From positions 1-64,000 of the forward strand of contig JAGWUH010000011.1 in the NCBI GenBank assembly GCA_028868535.1: a stretch of DNA of 64,000 nt, in the 5' to 3' direction. Numbering within the stretch: the first letter of the stretch is position 1; every line of letters starts with the position of its first letter. This DNA comes from Sphingomonadales bacterium. GTDB lineage: Bacteria > Pseudomonadota > Alphaproteobacteria > Sphingomonadales > Sphingomonadaceae. The position numbers and the translations under genes are program-made. The notes below the pieces were generated by a model. That model did no database searches, was not told the DNA's origin, and saw only the letters and a program-made list of their open reading frames with translations. This document shows positions 33,961-43,195 of the stretch, in pieces.

Positions 33961-35130
33961 TCACGCCGGAGCAGCGGCGGCGCGTGCAGCCGTTGCGACG
34001 GCAGCGGGAACCGGCTGGTCCTCGCGCCGTTCGAAGGGGATTTCGATGATGACGGAGAAGCCGCCCTCCGGCGGCTCGACAATCTCGAAGCGATGCCGCG
34101 AGCCATAGGCCTGCGCCAGCCGATCCCGGATATTGGCCAGCCCCACGCCCGTCGAAACCGGTTCGCCACCGTCGAATGTCATGCCCGACAACCTGTTGTC
34201 GGTGGCCTCGCTTTGCAACCCCGGGCCGGTGTCGGAGACGGTGATGCGAAGATTCTGGCCGATGAACTGCGCGGCGATGGTGATGTCGGCGCCGGATTCC
34301 TGCTGGCTGACCGCGTACTTGATCGCGTTCTCGACCAGAGGCTGGAGCAGCAGCGAGGGCAGCAGCCCTTCCTCGCAGCCCTCGTCGATGCGGAAGGTGG
34401 TGCGCAGGCGTTCCTCGAAGCGCATCCTTTCGATGTCGAGGTAGAGCTTCAGCGTCTCCACCTCCTGCGCGACGGTGACGCGGCCGGTGGGCTGGGTGAT
34501 CAGCGTGTAGCGCAGGAACGCCGACAGGCGGGTGAGCATGGCGTTGGCCGGCTCGGTCTGCTTGAGCAGGACCAGCGTCGAAATAGAGTTCAGCGTGTTG
34601 AACAGGAAGTGCGGGTTGAGCTGGTAGCGCAGCATCGCCAGCTGCGCGCTGGTGGCCTGTGCCTCGAGCTGGAGGAGCTGGTCGTTCTGCTCCTCGATGC
34701 GCAGGAAGAAGTTGATCGCGTAGTAGAGCGCGGACCAGGCGCCGAGCAGGGTGGCATCGTAGTAGAACACGCCGATGAACAGCTGCGCGAAGCTGGCGGC
34801 GCTGTCGGGCCGGTAAAGTCCGACCACCCAGGTATCGATGAAGGCATAGGCGCTGACCGCGAGCGGCAGCACCAGCACCGTCACCCCCCAGGTGATCAGC
34901 GGACGCTGGGCGATGAGCTGGCGGTAGATCACCGCGAGCAGCAGCGAGATCGAGAAGCCGGTGATCGTCGCGATCAGCACCAGCACCAGGAACGACAGCG
35001 GCTGCGCGTTGGCGAGGCTCGACATCGCGCGGAGCAGCATCGCGCCGCCCCAGCCGAGCACCTGCAGGCGCCAGAACGCCTTGTCCTTGTTGGCGAAAAA
35101 CGGCGAGGGCTGAAAGGCGAGAACGGCCAT
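33961..35130 (-). CDS. LytS/YpdA-like sensor histidine kinase
   Basis: A 389-residue membrane kinase: an N-terminal membrane region of about four segments (40-165), a short coiled stretch (EEQNDQLLQLEAQATSAQLAML), then the His_kinase family motif YQLNPHFLFNTLNSIS with the phosphorylated histidine and a HATPase domain (LLLQPLVENAIKYAV, SDTGPGLQ, GVGLANIRDRL). The alanine-rich C-terminal tail is unremarkable. Start 35130 is used; 35142 is possible. It is paired with the LytTR regulator and follows a DsbA-like gene. Confidence 0.94.
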   Translation of the reverse strand: MAVLAFQPSPFFANKDKAFWRLQVLGWGGAMLLRAMSSLANAQPLSFLVLVLIATITGFSISLLLAVIYRQLIAQRPLITWGVTVLVLPLAVSAYAFIDTWVVGLYRPDSAASFAQLFIGVFYYDATLLGAWSALYYAINFFLRIEEQNDQLLQLEAQATSAQLAMLRYQLNPHFLFNTLNSISTLVLLKQTEPANAMLTRLSAFLRYTLITQPTGRVTVAQEVETLKLYLDIERMRFEERLRTTFRIDEGCEEGLLPSLLLQPLVENAIKYAVSQQESGADITIAAQFIGQNLRITVSDTGPGLQSEATDNRLSGMTFDGGEPVSTGVGLANIRDRLAQAYGSRHRFEIVEPPEGGFSVIIEIPFERREDQPVPAAVATAARAAAAPA

Positions 35131-35186
35131 GCGCGGCAGCATAGCCGATTTATTGGGGGAGGTGCAGGGGCTTGTCGGCCAGAGCC

Positions 35187-35903
35187 TCAGGCGCCGTGCG
35201 GGCCGATCCGGGCCACCGCCTTGCCCAGCGCCTCGGCGCCGATGGCGCCGGACAGCAGGCGATCGCCGGCGACCCAGGCCGGGGTGCCGGAGAAGCCCAG
35301 CTTGCGGGCGAACTCGAGATTGCGGTCGATCTCCGCGGCGACGGCGGGATCGGCCATCGTCCGCTGCGCGGCGGCGGGATCGAGCCCGGCCTGGCGCGCG
35401 GCTTCGGCAACGCCGGCGGCATCGGGCTTGCCGATCGCGAACAGGGCATGATGGAAGGCGGCGTACTTGCCCTGCGCGGCGGCGGCGAGGCCCATGCGCG
35501 CGGCATCGGCGCTTTCGGGCGCGATGATCGGCAGCTGGCGGACGACGACGCGCAACTGCGGGTTGGCGGCGATCAGGCTTTCGACGTCGGCGACGCTCTT
35601 GCGGCAGTAGCCGCAAGCGAAATCGGTGAACTCCACCAGGGTGACCTTGCCGTCGGGGTTGCCGAGCACCGAGCCGGGGAACGGACGCTCGACATCGGCC
35701 CGGATGCCGGCCAGCGCGTGGGCGTCCTCCTGCTTGCGCAGCGCTTCCATCGCCTCGGGCAGGACCTGGGGGTTGGTGACGAGATAGTCGTGGATCACGC
35801 GATCGGCGCGCAGCGTGCTGGCGAGGTAGCCGGCGACGCCGCCGACCAGCGCGCAGGCAAGGCCGAACATGGCGAGGCGGGAAAATCCGGGGCGCTGGTC
35901 CAT
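35187..35903 (-). CDS. DsbA-like thiol oxidoreductase (thioredoxin fold)
   Basis: The 238-residue protein has one N-terminal membrane anchor (SRLAMFGLACALVGGVAGYLAS) and a periplasmic thioredoxin-fold domain with active site Cys97-Gly-Tyr-Cys100 (EFTDFACGYCRKSV) and cis-proline region SGTPAWVAGDRLLSGA. A helical pre-domain (about 35-75) resembles the Com1/BdbD type. It likely forms or isomerises disulfides in the envelope. It lies 10 nt after the M48 protease gene on the same strand. Confidence 0.9.
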   Translation of the reverse strand: MDQRPGFSRLAMFGLACALVGGVAGYLASTLRADRVIHDYLVTNPQVLPEAMEALRKQEDAHALAGIRADVERPFPGSVLGNPDGKVTLVEFTDFACGYCRKSVADVESLIAANPQLRVVVRQLPIIAPESADAARMGLAAAAQGKYAAFHHALFAIGKPDAAGVAEAARQAGLDPAAAQRTMADPAVAAEIDRNLEFARKLGFSGTPAWVAGDRLLSGAIGAEALGKAVARIGPHGA

Positions 35904-35913
35904 GCGGCGGGGG

Positions 35914-37302
35914 TTACTTGCGTTTCTTGTCGTGCGCAATCGCGGTGCGCGCCTGCATGGCGATGTCGCCGGCGCGCAACCAGTCGGGCGAGCCGTGCGG
36001 CAGCGCCGCCAGCGCCGCATTGGCGCTGCGCAAGGCCGCGGGCATGTCGCCCGAGAGCACCTGTTGCTCGGCGCTGGCGAGGCTGGCGCGCGGCTGGTCG
36101 CCCTGGCGGTCGTAGACGATGCCGAGCACGTACCAGGCGAACGGATTCTCGCGATCGCGGGCGAGGGCGGACTTCAGCACCTGCTGCGCCTCGGCCATGT
36201 GCTCGCGCGTGCCGGCGGCCTCGTCCGCCGAAACCAGCGCGTGGCCGAAGGTGGTGGCGATCAGCGGCTGGTTGCGGGTCAGCGCGCAGGCGTGGCGCAA
36301 CGGCGCGATCGCCAGCGCCGGCTTGCCGGCCTCGAGCAGGATCTGGCCCTTCAGTTCGAGGAAGTAAGGGTCTTCCGGGGCGTCGCGGAGCAGGGCATCG
36401 GCCTCGGCCATCGCCTTGTCGAGAAAGCCGTCCTTGTGCCAGGCGTAGGCGCGGGCATACCGCGCGGGGACGCTGGTCATGGTTTCGGGATAGGCCTTCA
36501 ACGTGTCGGCCGGTTCCGCCAGGTAGCCGTAGAGCTTGGCCTTGACCCGCTGGAACCGCGCCTCGAGCGCCGGATCGGTCTTGTGGTTCCAGGCCGGGTC
36601 CTTCTCGTAGACGTCCTGCAGGAACGCGATGCGGTCGTTCGTCATCGGGTGGGTCGAGTAGAACTGGGCATCGTCGTTGCGGGTGAAGCCGTAGCGGTTC
36701 TCCATCACCAGCAGCTTGTGGAAGAACTCCACCGAGCCGCGGCCCGAGATCCCGGCCTTCGACAGGAAGCTGGCACCGGCGGCGTCGGCCGCCTCCTCCT
36801 CGCCGCGGGTATAGGCGAGGAACTTGCCGAGCGCGGCCTGCTGGCCCGCCATCATCACCCCCATCGCCGCCTCGCCGCCGCCGGCCGCGGCCGCCGCGGC
36901 GCCGAGCAGCAGCGACAGGATCGAGATCTTGCCGGCGGCGTCGGCGCCGCGCGTATCGATGGCGTGGCCGCCGACGACGTGACCAAGTTCGTGCGCGACG
37001 ACGCCCTGGACCTCGTTCGCGCTGCTCGCCTCGTTGATCAGGCCGCTGTTGACGTAGACCGCCTGGCCGCCGGCGACGAAGGCGTTGACCTCCGAATCGT
37101 TGACCAGGACGATGTCGACGTTGCGGGTATCGAGGCCCGACGCGGCGACCAGCGGCGTGGTCATGTCGCGGAACAGCGCCTCGGTCTCGGCGTCGCGCAG
37201 CACCGATTGTGCCGCCGCCGGCGAGGCGCCGAGCAGCAGCGCCAGGGGCAGGGCGAGATCGCGCCAGGCGCGGCGGGGCGAAAGGAGGGGGAGGCGCGGC
37301 AT
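35914..37302 (-). CDS. M48 family metalloprotease with TPR region (BepA-like)
   Basis: A 462-residue periplasmic protein with a signal peptide ending SPAAAQ. The zinc site is VVAHELGHVVGGH (His104, Glu105, His108) with the third ligand in TRGEEEAADAAG; from about residue 260 a run of TPR-like helices follows. The layout matches BepA/YfgC-type proteases that police outer-membrane protein and LPS transport assembly. It is the first gene of a run with the DsbA-like protein and the two-component pair. Confidence 0.92.
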   Translation of the reverse strand: MPRLPLLSPRRAWRDLALPLALLLGASPAAAQSVLRDAETEALFRDMTTPLVAASGLDTRNVDIVLVNDSEVNAFVAGGQAVYVNSGLINEASSANEVQGVVAHELGHVVGGHAIDTRGADAAGKISILSLLLGAAAAAAGGGEAAMGVMMAGQQAALGKFLAYTRGEEEAADAAGASFLSKAGISGRGSVEFFHKLLVMENRYGFTRNDDAQFYSTHPMTNDRIAFLQDVYEKDPAWNHKTDPALEARFQRVKAKLYGYLAEPADTLKAYPETMTSVPARYARAYAWHKDGFLDKAMAEADALLRDAPEDPYFLELKGQILLEAGKPALAIAPLRHACALTRNQPLIATTFGHALVSADEAAGTREHMAEAQQVLKSALARDRENPFAWYVLGIVYDRQGDQPRASLASAEQQVLSGDMPAALRSANAALAALPHGSPDWLRAGDIAMQARTAIAHDKKRK

Positions 37303-37380
37303 GGACCCCGCCGGGCTAGCACAGCCGTGGCTGAACCGCGCCTGAAGAATGGCGCGGCGGCGATATCGGCGCGCGCCGGA

Positions 37381-38823
37381 TCAGCGCAGCACGCGCTTGA
37401 CCGCGCGGTCCAGCAGCGCCGCGTCCTCGGCCTCGCCGAGCAGCACGACCTCGCCGGTATCGAGCCGGCGCGCCAGCAGCACCGCGAACTCGCCGCCGTG
37501 CCCGGCGAACGATTCGAGCGGGCGCGCGGGCAGGCGGCGCAACTTGCGGGCCAGGCTCTCGCGCGGGGCGGTCGTGGCGACCTGCTTGGCGGCGGCGCCG
37601 CGCTTGAGCCGGCGTTCCTCCTGCACCACGCCCTTGATGCCGCCGGGGGCGGCGGCGAGGTGCCGGGCAAATTCCCCGCGGGCGATGCCGAGGCGCTGCG
37701 CATGGGCAAGCGCGGTGGCGTATTCGGTCAGGCGCGTCTTGTCGTAATCCGCGCCGAACACGAGCTTGACGATCGGCGTCAGCGGCGCGCGCGCCTGCAC
37801 CGCGAGGCCAGCGCCCGCGACCAGCGCGGCGAATTCCTCGGGCGCGGCCAGCGCCGCCAGCGCGAAGTCCCAGGCGCGGCCGATCGCGGCATAGAGTGCC
37901 GAACGGGTGCGGTCCTCGGCGCCCTGCGCTTCGGCGGCCAGCGCCCGCGCCGAGGCGAGCCAGCCGGCGAGATCGCGGGGCTCGGCCGCGTCGTCCGCGC
38001 TGGTGGCGTCGACGACAGGCGGGTGCGGTTCGCCGAATTCGGGGGCCGGCAGGCCGACCTCGGGAAGCGGCGCATCGGGCAGCGCGAGATCGGGAAACGG
38101 CAGGTCGCCGAACGCGGCGAGGTCGAGCACGTCGCCATCGTCCTCGGTCGTGGCGTCGAGGTCGACCGGGCCGTCCGCCCAGGCCGGCTGCGCCAGCGGC
38201 AACGGCGCCGGTTCGGCCAGGCTGCGGTCGATCTCCGCGAGCAGCGCGTCGGTGGTCGCCTGGTCGGCGAGTTCCTTCCAGTTGATCACACCGACGATGT
38301 GGCTGATCCGGTCGCCGTCGCTCGAGAACGGCAGGAGAATGCCGCGATAGACGACGTTCCGGCCAAGCATGTTGACGAATTCGGCCTCGAAGCCGATCGG
38401 CGCCTCGTTGGCCAGGATCTGCAGGTAATGGTCGGTGATCCGCGACAGCAGCGAGCGGCTGGGGATATCCGCCAGCCGCCGGATCGGCGGTTCGCTCGCG
38501 CATTCCTCGCCGAGCTTCTCGCCGAGATAGCTGACGCCGGGATTGTCGATGCCGTCGCCGAAATCGAGCACGACCGCGTAGGGCGCCAGTTCGGGCACGT
38601 CCTCGGGGCGGAAATCCTCGATCGCCGGGAAATTGCGGTTGTCGAGCAGGCTCGCCCAGAAGTTGTAGGCGCGCACCTGCATCCGGCGCTCGTCCTGGCC
38701 GACCGGCGGCGGCGGTGCCTGCCGGGCGATGGGGTCTTCGGGGGATTCGAACAGATCGTCGTCGATGCCGACCGGCGGGAAGCCGTCGCCATGATCGTCA
38801 AAATGCCCGCGATAACTGTCCAT
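37381..38823 (-). CDS. PAS-domain protein of unknown function
   Basis: 480 residues. An acidic N-terminus is followed by a PAS_5-like domain (about 35-185: YNFWASLLDNRNFPAIEDF, LLSRITDHYLQILANEAPIGFEAEF, ILLPFSSDGDRISHIVGVINWKEL). A low-complexity Asp/Pro-rich middle leads to a helical C-terminal half ending EDAALLDRAVKRVLR. No output domain (kinase, GGDEF, HTH) was recognised. Start 38823 is used because the residues upstream look non-native. Possibly a sensor acting by protein contact. Confidence 0.72.
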   Translation of the reverse strand: MDSYRGHFDDHGDGFPPVGIDDDLFESPEDPIARQAPPPPVGQDERRMQVRAYNFWASLLDNRNFPAIEDFRPEDVPELAPYAVVLDFGDGIDNPGVSYLGEKLGEECASEPPIRRLADIPSRSLLSRITDHYLQILANEAPIGFEAEFVNMLGRNVVYRGILLPFSSDGDRISHIVGVINWKELADQATTDALLAEIDRSLAEPAPLPLAQPAWADGPVDLDATTEDDGDVLDLAAFGDLPFPDLALPDAPLPEVGLPAPEFGEPHPPVVDATSADDAAEPRDLAGWLASARALAAEAQGAEDRTRSALYAAIGRAWDFALAALAAPEEFAALVAGAGLAVQARAPLTPIVKLVFGADYDKTRLTEYATALAHAQRLGIARGEFARHLAAAPGGIKGVVQEERRLKRGAAAKQVATTAPRESLARKLRRLPARPLESFAGHGGEFAVLLARRLDTGEVVLLGEAEDAALLDRAVKRVLR

Positions 38824-38925
38824 GGAGCGCAACCTTCCTGAGCGCGACGTGGACCGGGTTCTGGCGCAACGTGGTAAAATTCGCGTTAAGTTGCGCGGGG
38901 GTTCGCGCAAATGCGCGCGGCGCCC

Positions 38926-40191
38926 TCAATCGGCGACGGCGTCGCGCGTCTCGTCGGTGCCGGGCATCGGCGCGACCAGGCGCAGCACGACCAGCGTGGC
39001 GAGCAGGAACGCGGAGGCGACGTGCAGCGCGAAGCCCAGCGAGGCCCAGTCCGCCAGCGCGCCCCAGACCCACGAGCCGATCGCCATGCCGCCGAAGGTG
39101 ACCGCCTGGTAGATCGACAGGCAGCGGCCGATGATCTCCTCCGGCGAGCGCATCTGCATGACGACGTTGATGCTGGTGAGCCCGGTCACCCAGCCGGCAC
39201 CGGCGATGAAGGTGGCGGGTGCCGCCTGTGCCAGCGAATGCGCGCCGGCCAGCACCGTCTGCGCGACGACGAAGGCGAGCACGGAGGTGGTGATCACCGC
39301 CTCGGTGCCGAAACGGCGGCGGGCCTGGCCGACGAACAGGGCGGCGATGATCGAGCCGATGCCGAACAGGCCGAGCAGCAGGCCATAGGCGATCTCGCTG
39401 CCGTGCAGCGGGCCGCGGACGACGGCGGGAACCAGCGCCTGGTAGCCGGCGACGCCGAAACCCATCGCGGCGCCGCGCACCAGCACCCGGCGGATCGGTG
39501 AATTGCCGGCGCAGAAGCGCAGCCCCACCGCGATCGCCGGCAGGATCGGGCGGCGCCGCGGCGGCGCCGCCTCCGGTTTCCAGCCCAGCAGCACGCCGAT
39601 CAGCGGCGGGCGCGAGACGGCATTGATCGCGAAGGCGAGGCCGACGTTCCACAGCGAGATGACCAGCCCGCCGAGCGCCGGGCCGACGGTGCGGGCGAGG
39701 TTGAACGAGATGGAGTTCAGCGCGATCGCCTGCGGCAGGTCGGCGGGGGGCACCTGCTGGCGCACCGATGCCTGCCAGGCCGGGGAATTGAGCGAGGTGC
39801 CGATGCCGAGCAGCAGCGTCATCGCCAGCAGACTCCACGGGGTCACCAGTTTCAGCCAGGTCAGCAGGGCCAGCGCGCACGACACCGCGAGCATGCCGAA
39901 CTGCGAGGTCAGCATCACCCGGCGGCGGTCGAAATTGTCGGCGATCGAGCCGGCGAACAGGCCGAACAGCATGATCGGGATCGTTGTCGACGCTTGCACC
40001 AGCGCGATCATCTGGTGCGAGCGGGTGAGATCGGTCATCAGCCAGGCGGCGCCGACCGACTGCATCGTCGCGCCCATATTCGACGACAGGTTGGCGATCC
40101 AGATGGCGCGGAAGGTGGCGTAGCGGAACGGCGCCAGCGCGCCGCCGGGGGTTTGCGCGCCCGCACGGACCAACGATTCCGTTTCTCCCAT
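38926..40191 (-). CDS. MFS transporter (EntS/MFS_3-like exporter)
   Basis: A 421-residue inner-membrane protein with 12 hydrophobic segments. The N-terminal half reads FRYATFRAIWIANLSSNMGATMQSVGAAWLMTDLT and carries the MFS motif A variant AGSIADNFDRRRVML; RTVGPALGGLVI follows. This is the MFS_3 layout seen in enterobactin-type exporters. ATG 40191 is used. The substrate is unknown. It is divergent from the DUF1289 gene. Confidence 0.9.
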   Translation of the reverse strand: MGETESLVRAGAQTPGGALAPFRYATFRAIWIANLSSNMGATMQSVGAAWLMTDLTRSHQMIALVQASTTIPIMLFGLFAGSIADNFDRRRVMLTSQFGMLAVSCALALLTWLKLVTPWSLLAMTLLLGIGTSLNSPAWQASVRQQVPPADLPQAIALNSISFNLARTVGPALGGLVISLWNVGLAFAINAVSRPPLIGVLLGWKPEAAPPRRRPILPAIAVGLRFCAGNSPIRRVLVRGAAMGFGVAGYQALVPAVVRGPLHGSEIAYGLLLGLFGIGSIIAALFVGQARRRFGTEAVITTSVLAFVVAQTVLAGAHSLAQAAPATFIAGAGWVTGLTSINVVMQMRSPEEIIGRCLSIYQAVTFGGMAIGSWVWGALADWASLGFALHVASAFLLATLVVLRLVAPMPGTDETRDAVAD

Positions 40192-40283
40192 CGCCCAGCC
40201 GGTACGCCCGGGCCGGCGGACGGGCAAGCCGGCGGGGCGATATCGCGCTTGCCAGGCGGCGCGAGGCCTGCTGTGGGCGCGGC

Positions 40284-40454
40284 GTGAACGCGCCCGCATC
40301 CCCGTGCACCGGCGTCTGCCGGATCGATCCGGGCACCCGCTGGTGCCTGGGCTGCCGGCGCACGCTGGGCGAGATCGCCGACTGGCCGATGCTGTCGAAC
40401 GCGGAGAAGCGCGCGGTGCTGGCACGCCTGCCGGGGCGCACGACGAAGGCTTGA
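40284..40454 (+). CDS. DUF1289 family small protein
   Basis: This 56-residue protein is short but clear: SPCTGVCRIDPGTRWCLGC followed by RRTLGEIADWPMLSNAEKRAVLARL, the complete DUF1289 (YdhL-like) pattern with four cysteines (CxxxC and CxxC), probably a small metal- or iron-sulfur-binding protein. GTG 40284 is the start that keeps the whole motif. It is convergent with the lipoprotein gene, leaving 6 nt between stops. Function is unknown. Confidence 0.85.
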   Translation: MNAPASPCTGVCRIDPGTRWCLGCRRTLGEIADWPMLSNAEKRAVLARLPGRTTKA

Positions 40455-40460
40455 GCGCGG

Positions 40461-40910
40461 TTACGGCGCCCGGCGGGCGGCGGCCTTGAGCGCGGCGACG
40501 CAGGCGGCGCGATCGACGTCGCGGCCATCGGTGGCGCGGCGCGCATCGACATAGGTCGCCCGCGGTTCGGCGCCGGGAGAAGGAGGATAGAGATAGACGT
40601 CGAGGACGCAGGGCGGGCCGCTGAACTGGAGCTTGCGGGCATCGCCTTCCCACACCGTCAGCCGGGGGGTGCCGAACTGGCGGGCAAGCTCCCCCTCGCC
40701 GACGCCGATCACCCCTTCGAGGCCGGGCAGCGACTGGACGTGGGCCGAGGGCGCGGGCGCGCGATGGATGACCGGCGGCGGAACGTAGCGCTGCGGCCGG
40801 CTACGCGGCGGCGGCGGTGCGCTGACGACGCCGCCGCCCCCGCCATCGCAGGCGGACAGCGGCAGGGCCGCGGCCAGCGACAGGAACGGGACAAGCAGGC
40901 GACGCGACAT
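40461..40910 (-). CDS. Predicted lipoprotein, function unknown
   Basis: 149 residues with signal peptide and lipobox ALPLSAC (Cys at about 19), then a Gly/Pro/Arg-rich linker (GGGGGVVSAPPPPRSRP) and a small globular end with LPGLEGVIGVGEGELARQFGTPRLTVWEGDARKLQFSGPPCVLDVYLYP, resembling the small SmpA/BamE-like fold common in sphingomonad lipoproteins. That resemblance is tentative. ATG 40910 is used; 40922 is possible. Confidence 0.7.
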   Translation of the reverse strand: MSRRLLVPFLSLAAALPLSACDGGGGGVVSAPPPPRSRPQRYVPPPVIHRAPAPSAHVQSLPGLEGVIGVGEGELARQFGTPRLTVWEGDARKLQFSGPPCVLDVYLYPPSPGAEPRATYVDARRATDGRDVDRAACVAALKAAARRAP

Positions 40911-41021
40911 GGCGCCGGGCATTGCCGGGATGGCCGGCGCTGTCAACGGGACTTGCGGCTGCTTGCGGTGGCGGGCGGCATTGGCTACCGCGCCGGCGCT
41001 TCCGCTTGCTGAAAGGCCACC

Positions 41022-42011
41022 ATGACCCAGCCCGCCTACGACGTTCTCGCCATCGGCAATGCCATCGTCGACGTGATGGCGCCCTGCGCCGATGCGCTGA
41101 TCGAGGAACTGGGGATGACCCGGGGCGGGATGGCGCTGATCGACACCGAGCGGGCGCACCGGCTGTACGAGGCGATGGGGCCGGCGCGGGAGATCTCCGG
41201 CGGATCGGCGGCGAACACGCTGGCCGGGCTGGCGGCGCTGGGGGCGAAGTGCGCATTCATCGGCCAGGTGGCGCAGGACCAGCTGGGCGAGGTGTTCGCG
41301 CACGACATCCGCGCCGGGGGCATCACCTTCGACACCGCCGCGCGGGCCGGCGATCCGCCGACGGCGCGGTGCCTGATCTTCGTCTCGCCCGACGGGCAGC
41401 GGACGATGAACACGTTCCTCGGCGCGTCGCAGTTCCTGCCCGAGAGCGCGCTCGACCTCGACCTGATCGCCAGCGCCGGGGTGCTTTACCTCGAAGGCTA
41501 CCTGTGGGACCCGGAGGAACCGCGCGCGGCGATGCGGCGGGCGATCGCGGCGGCGCGCGGGGCCGGGCGCAAGGTGGCGTTCACGCTGTCCGATGCCTTC
41601 GTGATCGCGCGGCACGGCGACGATTTCCGCGCGCTGATCGAGGCGGGGGAGATCGACATCCTGTTCGCCAACGAGCACGAGCTGGCGGCGCTGACCGGGA
41701 TCGACGACTTCCACGCGGGCATCACCCACCTCGGCGGCAAGGTGCCGACCGTGGTCGTCACCCGCAGCGAGAAGGGCGCCTACGCGATCGACGGCGGCGA
41801 GCACGCCGAAGTGCCGGCCGAGCCGGTGGCGAAAGTGGTGGACACGACCGGCGCGGGCGACCTGTTCGCGGCGGGGTTCCTGTTCGGCCACGGGCGCGGG
41901 CGGCCGCTGGCGGAATGCCTGAAGCTGGGCGCGGTCTGCGCCGCCGAGGTGATCTCGCACTACGGCGCGCGGCCGGAGGCGGACTTGAAGGCCTTGACCA
42001 GGACCGCTTGA
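41022..42011 (+). CDS. PfkB family kinase (adenosine kinase-like)
   Basis: The 329-residue ribokinase-fold enzyme has GNAIVDVMAPC, SGGSAANTLAGLAALGAKCAFIGQV (substrate lid and binding glycines), FANEHELAALTG, and the catalytic signature DTTGAGDLFAAGFLFG with the anion-hole glycines and Asp base. Closest by eye to adenosine kinase-type sugar kinases of Alphaproteobacteria. ATG 41022 is preceded by GAAAGG. It stands alone; purD is further along the window. Confidence 0.88.
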   Translation: MTQPAYDVLAIGNAIVDVMAPCADALIEELGMTRGGMALIDTERAHRLYEAMGPAREISGGSAANTLAGLAALGAKCAFIGQVAQDQLGEVFAHDIRAGGITFDTAARAGDPPTARCLIFVSPDGQRTMNTFLGASQFLPESALDLDLIASAGVLYLEGYLWDPEEPRAAMRRAIAAARGAGRKVAFTLSDAFVIARHGDDFRALIEAGEIDILFANEHELAALTGIDDFHAGITHLGGKVPTVVVTRSEKGAYAIDGGEHAEVPAEPVAKVVDTTGAGDLFAAGFLFGHGRGRPLAECLKLGAVCAAEVISHYGARPEADLKALTRTA

Positions 42012-42107
42012 CGGTCCTGATCGCGCACGCTGCCGGGTAAGTTCGACGTTGCGGCGACCGGCGGCAACGCCGTTTGAAGCGGGCGGGTGACGTGACCTTC
42101 GCCGCGG

Positions 42108-42129
42108 GGTGTTGACACGTGTTGACACC
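42108..42129. promoter_or_regulatory. Imperfect palindrome, candidate operator
   Basis: GGTGTTGACAC directly followed by GTGTTGACACC forms a 22-bp imperfect palindrome that is also a direct repeat of GTGTTGACAC, upstream of the membrane-protein gene at 42304. The two TTGACA hexamers may also be -35 elements. No known regulator is suggested. Confidence 0.4.
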
Positions 42130-42303
42130 GTTCTGAGGCAAAATGTCCGCACCCTCCCGCGCGCGGCCGGTGCCTGTGCCATTTCGAGGAATGCTGCGAC
42201 GGTAATCCCGATCGGGCGTGTAGGACAGTGTTTTTTTGCCGCGACGGAGGAATTGCCCCAATCCTGTCAGAGGGTTAGACATCGTGCAGACGGAGGCGTT
42301 TGC

Positions 42304-43149
42304 ATGTGCAGGACTGCGTGCCTTGTTGTGCCCCTGATCTGGATTGCATCCGTCCTGCCCGCGCAGGGGCTGCCGGTGCGGCACGCCGTCGCAACGCCGA
42401 CGCCTGCCGCCATACCGGCGTGCCCCCGCGTCGAGCCGGGGATGTCCTGCGACGCCATCCAGGCCCGGAACTCGAACACGCAGGTGACGATCGGCTGGCT
42501 CCAGGCCGGGGGGTTGGTGGCGTCGCTGCTGTTTTCGGCCGGGGCGGCGTGGGCTGCGGTGCAAGCTGCCCGGCACTCGGCGGTCGGCGCCCGCGCCAGT
42601 GTGGAAACATTGAACGAAACCAGTCGGATGAACGCGGCGACGGTCCGTCCGCATGTCTCTATCGAATCCGCCCTGATCAACTTCAACCAGCAGCCGCCCC
42701 GACCGATGATCATGCTGGGCGTGCGAAACGCCAGCCAGTTCACGGCCCATGACTGGGAATGGCAGGCCCATCTTCACGTCACGGCGGCCGGCGGTGATGC
42801 GCGGGAGATCGCGCTGAGGCCCTGGGGACCGCGTGGCGTCCGCGGGAGGGACATTCCGCCGCCGGACGTGCAGGAAATGACACCGGCGACGATCGGTTTC
42901 GAGCTGGACCAGGCGGAAATGGCGGCCTTATCGGCGCTCCGGCCGGAGGAAGGGCTCCGCATCTTCCTGACGGTGGCGTCGCGGTGCTTCGACATCTTCG
43001 ACAACCCGATCGAAGACTATCAGCATTTTGCCGCCATCGCCTTCAATGCGATGGCGCGGGGGGGCGGCGTGTATCATCTGGTCCCGTCACCGCCGGGGAC
43101 GCGGATCGAGGGGCAGGAGATCAGGGTTCCGGCCGGAGCCACTGGCTGA
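42304..43149 (+). CDS. Unrecognised membrane-anchored protein
   Basis: 281 residues, no family recognised. It begins with a likely signal or anchor (CLVVPLIWIASVLPAQG), then SNTQVTIGWLQAGGLVASLLFSAGAAWAAVQAARHSA, a membrane segment. The soluble remainder contains RPHVSIESALINFNQQPPRPMIMLGVRNASQFTAHDWEWQAHLHV and LSALRPEEGLRIFLTVASRCFDIFDN, looking like a beta-sandwich domain. ATG 42304 follows GGAGG by 9 nt. Codon use appears more relaxed than in neighbours, so acquisition is possible. It lies between a palindrome and dispersed repeat A2. Confidence 0.6.
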   Translation: MCRTACLVVPLIWIASVLPAQGLPVRHAVATPTPAAIPACPRVEPGMSCDAIQARNSNTQVTIGWLQAGGLVASLLFSAGAAWAAVQAARHSAVGARASVETLNETSRMNAATVRPHVSIESALINFNQQPPRPMIMLGVRNASQFTAHDWEWQAHLHVTAAGGDAREIALRPWGPRGVRGRDIPPPDVQEMTPATIGFELDQAEMAALSALRPEEGLRIFLTVASRCFDIFDNPIEDYQHFAAIAFNAMARGGGVYHLVPSPPGTRIEGQEIRVPAGATG

Positions 43150-43195
43150 GCGGACCGCGAGCGGCGTTCGGGCGACCCGGGTTTGCCGGGTGCCA

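Noticed and set aside
42112..42150. Promoter formed by the two TTGACA hexamers
   Set aside because: No acceptable -10 hexamer lies 16-18 nt downstream of either; recorded as a palindrome instead.
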